Shown here one piece after another: positions 62,471 through 64,000 of a stretch of 64,000 nt of DNA. Where the stretch lies: NCBI RefSeq assembly GCF_014635085.1, contig NZ_BMCH01000001.1, positions 62,001 to 126,000 on the forward strand. The letters run 5' to 3'. Each line of letters begins with the position of its first letter. Positions within the stretch are counted from its first letter, which is position 1. Position numbers and translations under genes: made by a program. This stretch comes from Asaia siamensis. Its GTDB lineage: Bacteria; Pseudomonadota; Alphaproteobacteria; Acetobacterales; Acetobacteraceae. The notes beneath the pieces were generated by a model. It saw only the letters and a list, made by a program, of their open reading frames with translations. It was not told the DNA's origin and made no database searches.

Positions 62471-64000
62471 TCAGTTAAACCCTGCCGAGACCCCGGCGAA
62501 CACGCCAAAGCCGTCGCCCGGCTGGAAGGCGGCTAGCTGCTTGCCCGCTGCGATATAGCCCGGCACGACGATGGAGGCGTAATGGGTGTTGGCGAGATTG
62601 TTGAACGACAGGAAAACCTGACGGTGCTTATGCGGCCAGTCATAGCCTATGGTCGTGTTGAAGATATGATAGGACGGCGCAAAATACGTGTCGTCATATG
62701 AGCCTGAGACCTTCGACGATACCTGCGTATTGAAATTGGCATAGAGCCCGTTCTTCAGATCGAGGCGTATCTCGCCCTGATAGAAATGGGCCGGAATGCC
62801 CGGCAGCGCGTTGCGGCCAAAGACGGCGTCGTGTTTGAAATGGAAGTCCTGCCACGTATAGGACTGACGCAGGCCCAGCTTGCCGCCTGACCACTTGATG
62901 AGATCGGTCTCGAGCGAGGCCTCGACGCCCTGATGCGTCGTCGGGCTGGCGTTGGAGTAGGTAGTCGCGCCGTAAAGCTGCGAGAGCGGTGTCATGACCG
63001 TCAGCAGCTCATTGCGCACGTCGGAGTAGTAATAGGAGACGCTCCAGCGGTTGTTCTTCCACTCGCCGCGCGTGCCTGCCTCATAGGTCGTGGCTGTCTG
63101 GTTGTCCAGCTTGACGCCTGAGGCATTGAGCCCCTGCGCCGGGCCGGAGGTGTAAAGCGCGCCAGAGAGAAGCTGCCAGTCATTGGGTGGCTGAAAGCTG
63201 CGGCTTACATTGCCGTAGATCGATACATGCGGCGAAATGACATAGCGAAAGCCACCACGCGGAGTAAAGCCAAGCCCGGATGTGCTGACCGAACTCGTCG
63301 TCGGATAGGCAACATCCATCGAGCGCTGAACGAAATCGAGCGCACCCGCAGCGGCAAGCCAAAAATTATGGAAGAGCTCGAAATTGTTCCGGATGTGGAA
63401 GTAATTATCGGTGCCGCCGTAATCCGAATGGCGCAGAACAGTGCCGAAGGGGATCTTGGCATAAATGCCGGTTGTGGTGCGTGAGCGGTTGGTCTGCCAG
63501 GCTTCGAGATCGGTATAGGTGTCGACGCCGAAAAGCGTCTCGCTCTTATGACCCCAAAGCTTGTCGTTACGGCTGTAGCGCACCACGCCTGCAACGGTCT
63601 TGTAGCCCCAGCGCTGGGCGGTTGCCGTGTTCTGGATATCGATTGGCGCATCCTGATAGTCGAAACCGAGTTCGAGCTTCGATTTGTCATCGATGCGTAT
63701 GGTGGTCATATCACCATAGAATTTGCTGCCTGGCTGAATGCGATGGCCATGCAGCGTGGCGTAGAGCGCCTGTGCCTGTTTGGGATTGGTTTCGATCTGG
63801 TCACGCGTCAGATAGCCGGGATAGCCGTTCTGCGTCTGGCGATAACGAAAGAACAGTCGTGTCGAGACATTGTCGTTGAAGCGATAGCCATAATTGGCGT
63901 TCACGCCAAAGCTGCTCGCCGCTGTCTGGGCCTGATAGCCGCCACGATAGGATTTGGTGATGCTGATATAATAATCGGATTTGCCAATGACCGCGCCAGA
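62471..64000 (-). CDS. TonB-dependent receptor, N-terminal part outside the window
   Basis: The frame is open to the right edge and ends at 62471. It covers about 509 barrel residues: 'SGAVIGKSDYYISITKSYRGGYQAQTAASSFGVNANYGYRFNDNVSTRLFFRYRQTQNGYPGYLTR', 'KLELGFDYQDAPIDIQNTATAQRWGYKTVAGVVRYSRNDK', 'YGNVSRSFQPPNDWQLLSGALYTSGPAQGLNASGVKLDNQTATTYEAGTRGEWKNNRWSVSYYYSDVRNELLT', 'YANFNTQVSSKVSGSYDDTYFAPSYHIFNTTIGYDWPHKHRQVFLSFNNLANTHYASIVVPG'. The last residues are GFN rather than a terminal Phe. Plug and signal peptide are not visible, so the ligand cannot be guessed. About 220 bases without a gene separate it from the DUF1127-like gene. Confidence 0.9.
   Translation of the reverse strand, partial: SGAVIGKSDYYISITKSYRGGYQAQTAASSFGVNANYGYRFNDNVSTRLFFRYRQTQNGYPGYLTRDQIETNPKQAQALYATLHGHRIQPGSKFYGDMTTIRIDDKSKLELGFDYQDAPIDIQNTATAQRWGYKTVAGVVRYSRNDKLWGHKSETLFGVDTYTDLEAWQTNRSRTTTGIYAKIPFGTVLRHSDYGGTDNYFHIRNNFELFHNFWLAAAGALDFVQRSMDVAYPTTSSVSTSGLGFTPRGGFRYVISPHVSIYGNVSRSFQPPNDWQLLSGALYTSGPAQGLNASGVKLDNQTATTYEAGTRGEWKNNRWSVSYYYSDVRNELLTVMTPLSQLYGATTYSNASPTTHQGVEASLETDLIKWSGGKLGLRQSYTWQDFHFKHDAVFGRNALPGIPAHFYQGEIRLDLKNGLYANFNTQVSSKVSGSYDDTYFAPSYHIFNTTIGYDWPHKHRQVFLSFNNLANTHYASIVVPGYIAAGKQLAAFQPGDGFGVFAGVSAGFN

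Overview
The window reads as chromosomal DNA of an acetic acid bacterium (Alphaproteobacteria, Acetobacteraceae; Asaia or Gluconobacter relatives fit best). Support comes from the GC-rich coding sequence, the J-domain protein followed by a POT transporter, the DUF1656/HlyD/NodT efflux set, the L-idonate-type dehydrogenase beside a sugar-acid transporter, acetolactate decarboxylase, and five TonB-dependent receptors in 64 kb. The genus is inferred from gene content only. No insertion sequence, prophage, rRNA or CRISPR array was seen. One tRNA, tRNA-Leu(UAA), is present.

Layout. 1-4.5 kb: two siderophore-type TonB receptors, the second translationally coupled to a secreted protein; both are preceded by a shared 20-bp element and one by a Fur-like box. 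4.8-8.8 kb: tRNA-Leu, a YgjP-type metallopeptidase, a YcgN-type protein, and an ABC-transporter-like operon whose ATPase has lost every catalytic motif. 8.8-16.2 kb: small envelope-stress membrane proteins, a tripartite efflux set without its pump, a J-domain protein, a peptide transporter and a bare double-POTRA protein. 16.3-21.6 kb: DUF1643 protein, exported one-cysteine peroxiredoxin, lytic transglycosylase-SPOR lipoprotein, polysaccharide ABC exporter and class I aldolase.

21.8-27.7 kb: exported amidohydrolase, then a molybdenum-enzyme block (mobA, NarM-like protein, fdhD, FdhF/YdeP oxidoreductase). 27.8-33.4 kb: a manganese module of TonB receptor, mntH and mntR, with two MntR-like operators and an embedded methyltransferase that has its own Fur-like box. 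33.4-43 kb: glutaminase and acetolactate decarboxylase, a murein-recycling operon (sodium symporter, murQ, anmK), a tiny lipoprotein, and an MFS transporter with an L-idonate-type dehydrogenase. 43-49.8 kb: globin-coupled chemoreceptor, a third complete TonB receptor, a solitary cbiD, and a slipin that appears to start at ATT. 49.8-57.9 kb: complete kdp operon (an extra 27-residue peptide, kdpF, A, B, C, D, E) with an unusual leader. 58-59 kb: an AT-rich patch with a probable PD-(D/E)XK-fold protein. 59-64 kb: di-heme peroxidase, exported phosphoesterase, a DUF1127-like mini-protein and the 3' part of a fifth TonB receptor.

The most promising observations are the manganese-regulated TonB receptor next to mntH, the catalytically dead ABC-type operon, the kdp leader (overlapping attenuator and ribosome-binding site, phased repeats, extra peptide), the AT-rich nuclease-like gene, and the ATT start of the slipin.
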